A stretch of 64,000 bases of DNA from Pelagibacteraceae bacterium. GTDB lineage: Bacteria; Pseudomonadota; Alphaproteobacteria; HIMB59; GCA-002718135. Under the pieces are notes generated by a model. The model was not told where the DNA came from and did not search any database. It saw nothing but the letters and a program-made list of their open reading frames with translations. Both the position numbers and the translations under genes were made by a program. Within the stretch, counting starts at the first letter, position 1; the number at the start of each line of letters is the position of its first letter. Location of the stretch: the NCBI GenBank assembly GCA_002718135.1, contig PBDN01000019.1, positions 196,805-260,804 on the forward strand. Direction: 5' to 3'. This document shows positions 62,985-64,000 of this stretch, piece after piece.

Positions 62985-64000
62985 TTATAAGGTCAGAATG
63001 GCCTTCTCGCGCCGCCGATCAACCGACGACGGGATATCCATAGCTTCTCGGTATTTAGCAACCGTTCGCCGGGCAATCGCGATACCTTCTTCGCGCAGGA
63101 TACCGACGATTCTATCGTCGGACAGAATGCTCTCTGGGGTTTCACGACTGATCAGACACCTGATCCGGAAGCGGACGGATTCGGATGATCGCCCCCCGCC
63201 TCCCTCGCCCCGGCCAACCGCTGAATTAAAAAAATATTTCATCTCAAAGGTACCGCGGCTCATGCTTAGATATTTGGCCCGGGTTACCCGGCTTACCGTG
63301 CTTTCATGAACGTTAATCTCCTCTGCAATGTCTCTGAGGGTGAGTGGTTTAAGAAACTCTACCCCTCGCTCAAAGAAGGCCTCTTGCTGATTAACTATTT
63401 CGGAAGCGACCTTGAGGATTGTCTCTGCCCGCTGATGCAACGCTCTTACCAACCAGCGTGCCGACTGAAGCCGGTCATTTAGAAATGCTCTATCTTCCTT
63501 TGTTCGGGCTTGCCGCCGAACATCTAGGTAGAAGAGGTTGTTGACTAGGGCCCGGGGCATAATGTCATTGTTCAGTTCTACAACCCAGCCTTTCTCGGTA
63601 CAATGAACAAACACATCGGGAACCACTAGTTGCGAAACTTCGTGATTAAAACCGGAGGCAGGGCGAGGATTCAGTTCTTTGATCTCTGCAACCATCTGGA
63701 GCAGATCTTCAGCATCTACCTCACAAAGGCGACGGAGTTGACTAAAACTTCGTTTGCCCAAAAGCCCGAGATTATCAAGCAGCACCTGCATTGCGGGGTC
63801 AAGCCGATCCTTTTCGTGCAGCTGAAGGGCGAGACATTCCGCAAGTGTTCGGCCAAACACACCGGGTGGATCCATCTGCTGACATTTCTCGAGGGTCTGT
63901 TCGACTAGGTCGATAGAGCAGCCAAGCGCTAGCGCAACTGATTCCAGATCTCCCGAGAACCAGCCATTATCGTCAAGCATATCGATTAGGTAGCGTGCGA
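62985..64000 (-). CDS. rpoN: RNA polymerase sigma-54 factor, C-terminal part (cut by window edge)
   Basis: The reverse strand encodes about 338 residues of sigma-54 and stays open to the window edge, so the glutamine-rich activator-binding region lies outside. Visible are the core-binding domain (D-P-P-G-V-F-G-R-T-L-A-E-C-L), the helix-turn-helix V-H-E-S-T-V-S-R-V-T-R and the RpoN box A-R-R-T-V-A-K-Y-R-E near the end. The ATG at 63980 is internal: the frame reads A-R-Y-L-I-D before it, which is family sequence. It controls nitrogen and other enhancer-dependent genes. Confidence 0.95.
   Translation of the reverse strand, partial: ARYLIDMLDDNGWFSGDLESVALALGCSIDLVEQTLEKCQQMDPPGVFGRTLAECLALQLHEKDRLDPAMQVLLDNLGLLGKRSFSQLRRLCEVDAEDLLQMVAEIKELNPRPASGFNHEVSQLVVPDVFVHCTEKGWVVELNNDIMPRALVNNLFYLDVRRQARTKEDRAFLNDRLQSARWLVRALHQRAETILKVASEIVNQQEAFFERGVEFLKPLTLRDIAEEINVHESTVSRVTRAKYLSMSRGTFEMKYFFNSAVGRGEGGGGRSSESVRFRIRCLISRETPESILSDDRIVGILREEGIAIARRTVAKYREAMDIPSSVDRRREKAILTL

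Overview
The window reads as a chromosomal segment of an alphaproteobacterium, probably a Rhodospirillales-like lineage. This rests on the order rpsA-cmk-aroA beside ihfB, sppA and lapA, the trpF-trpB-trpA-accD-folC run, and typical alphaproteobacterial small families: FYDLN/TIGR02300, DUF1150, DUF6285, a CarD regulator, and Hsp20/DUF1150 next to ptsN and rpoN. The species cannot be named from sequence reading alone. Coding density is very high, and stop/start overlaps (ATGA, TGATG) and TTG or GTG starts are common. I see no insertion sequence, prophage, CRISPR array or integrase.

1-1.9 kb: the N-terminal part of a gamma-glutamyltranspeptidase-family gene (cut by the window edge), overlapping a metallo-beta-lactamase-fold lactonase-like gene, then a possible small orphan gene. 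1.9-25.5 kb: a nearly complete cobalamin (B12) pathway in several transcription units. These are cobA-cobB; cbiD-cobK; cbiX-cobH-cobL-cobI-[cbiG-cobJ fusion]-cobM; cbiB; a riboswitch-led cobW-cobN-cobO-cobQ operon; the divergent cobalt transporter pair cbtB-cbtA; cobT; cobS; and cobU-cobD-phosphatase, with galE directly upstream of cobU. The set is a mosaic. CbiX, CbiG and CbiD point to the cobalt-early (oxygen-independent) route, and CobG/CobZ and CobF are absent here, yet a full-length CobN (the late-chelatase large subunit) is kept without CobS or chelatase CobT.

26.6-34.4 kb: a catabolic cluster with an alpha/beta hydrolase, acyl-CoA synthetase, enoyl-CoA hydratase, a LinB-like haloalkane dehalogenase, an SDR dehydrogenase, an acyl-CoA dehydrogenase, an APH-type phosphotransferase and DUF6285. 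It suggests uptake and beta-oxidation of a halogenated or otherwise modified acyl substrate. 34.6-38.6 kb: a Mn/Zn/Fe-type ABC importer with two permeases, one carrying a soluble C-terminal extension that resembles part of a DtxR/MntR repressor. 38.7-43.1 kb: a small membrane protein, tRNA-Arg(CCT), a PagL-like lipid A deacylase, proline iminopeptidase, CarD, a 7Fe ferredoxin and a TerB protein.

43.1-64 kb: housekeeping genes. They include a DUF938 methyltransferase, an S4-domain protein and a SUV3-like helicase divergent from htpG, whose likely sigma-32 promoter lies over the helicase start codon. Next come folC, accD, trpA, trpB, trpF, pyrF, lapA, ihfB, sppA, rpsA (with a 57-bp tandem repeat in its acidic tail), cmk and aroA. 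The window ends with a FYDLN protein, tRNA-Ala(GGC), hsp20 with a strong sigma-32-type promoter, DUF1150, ptsN and the C-terminal part of rpoN, which runs off the window.
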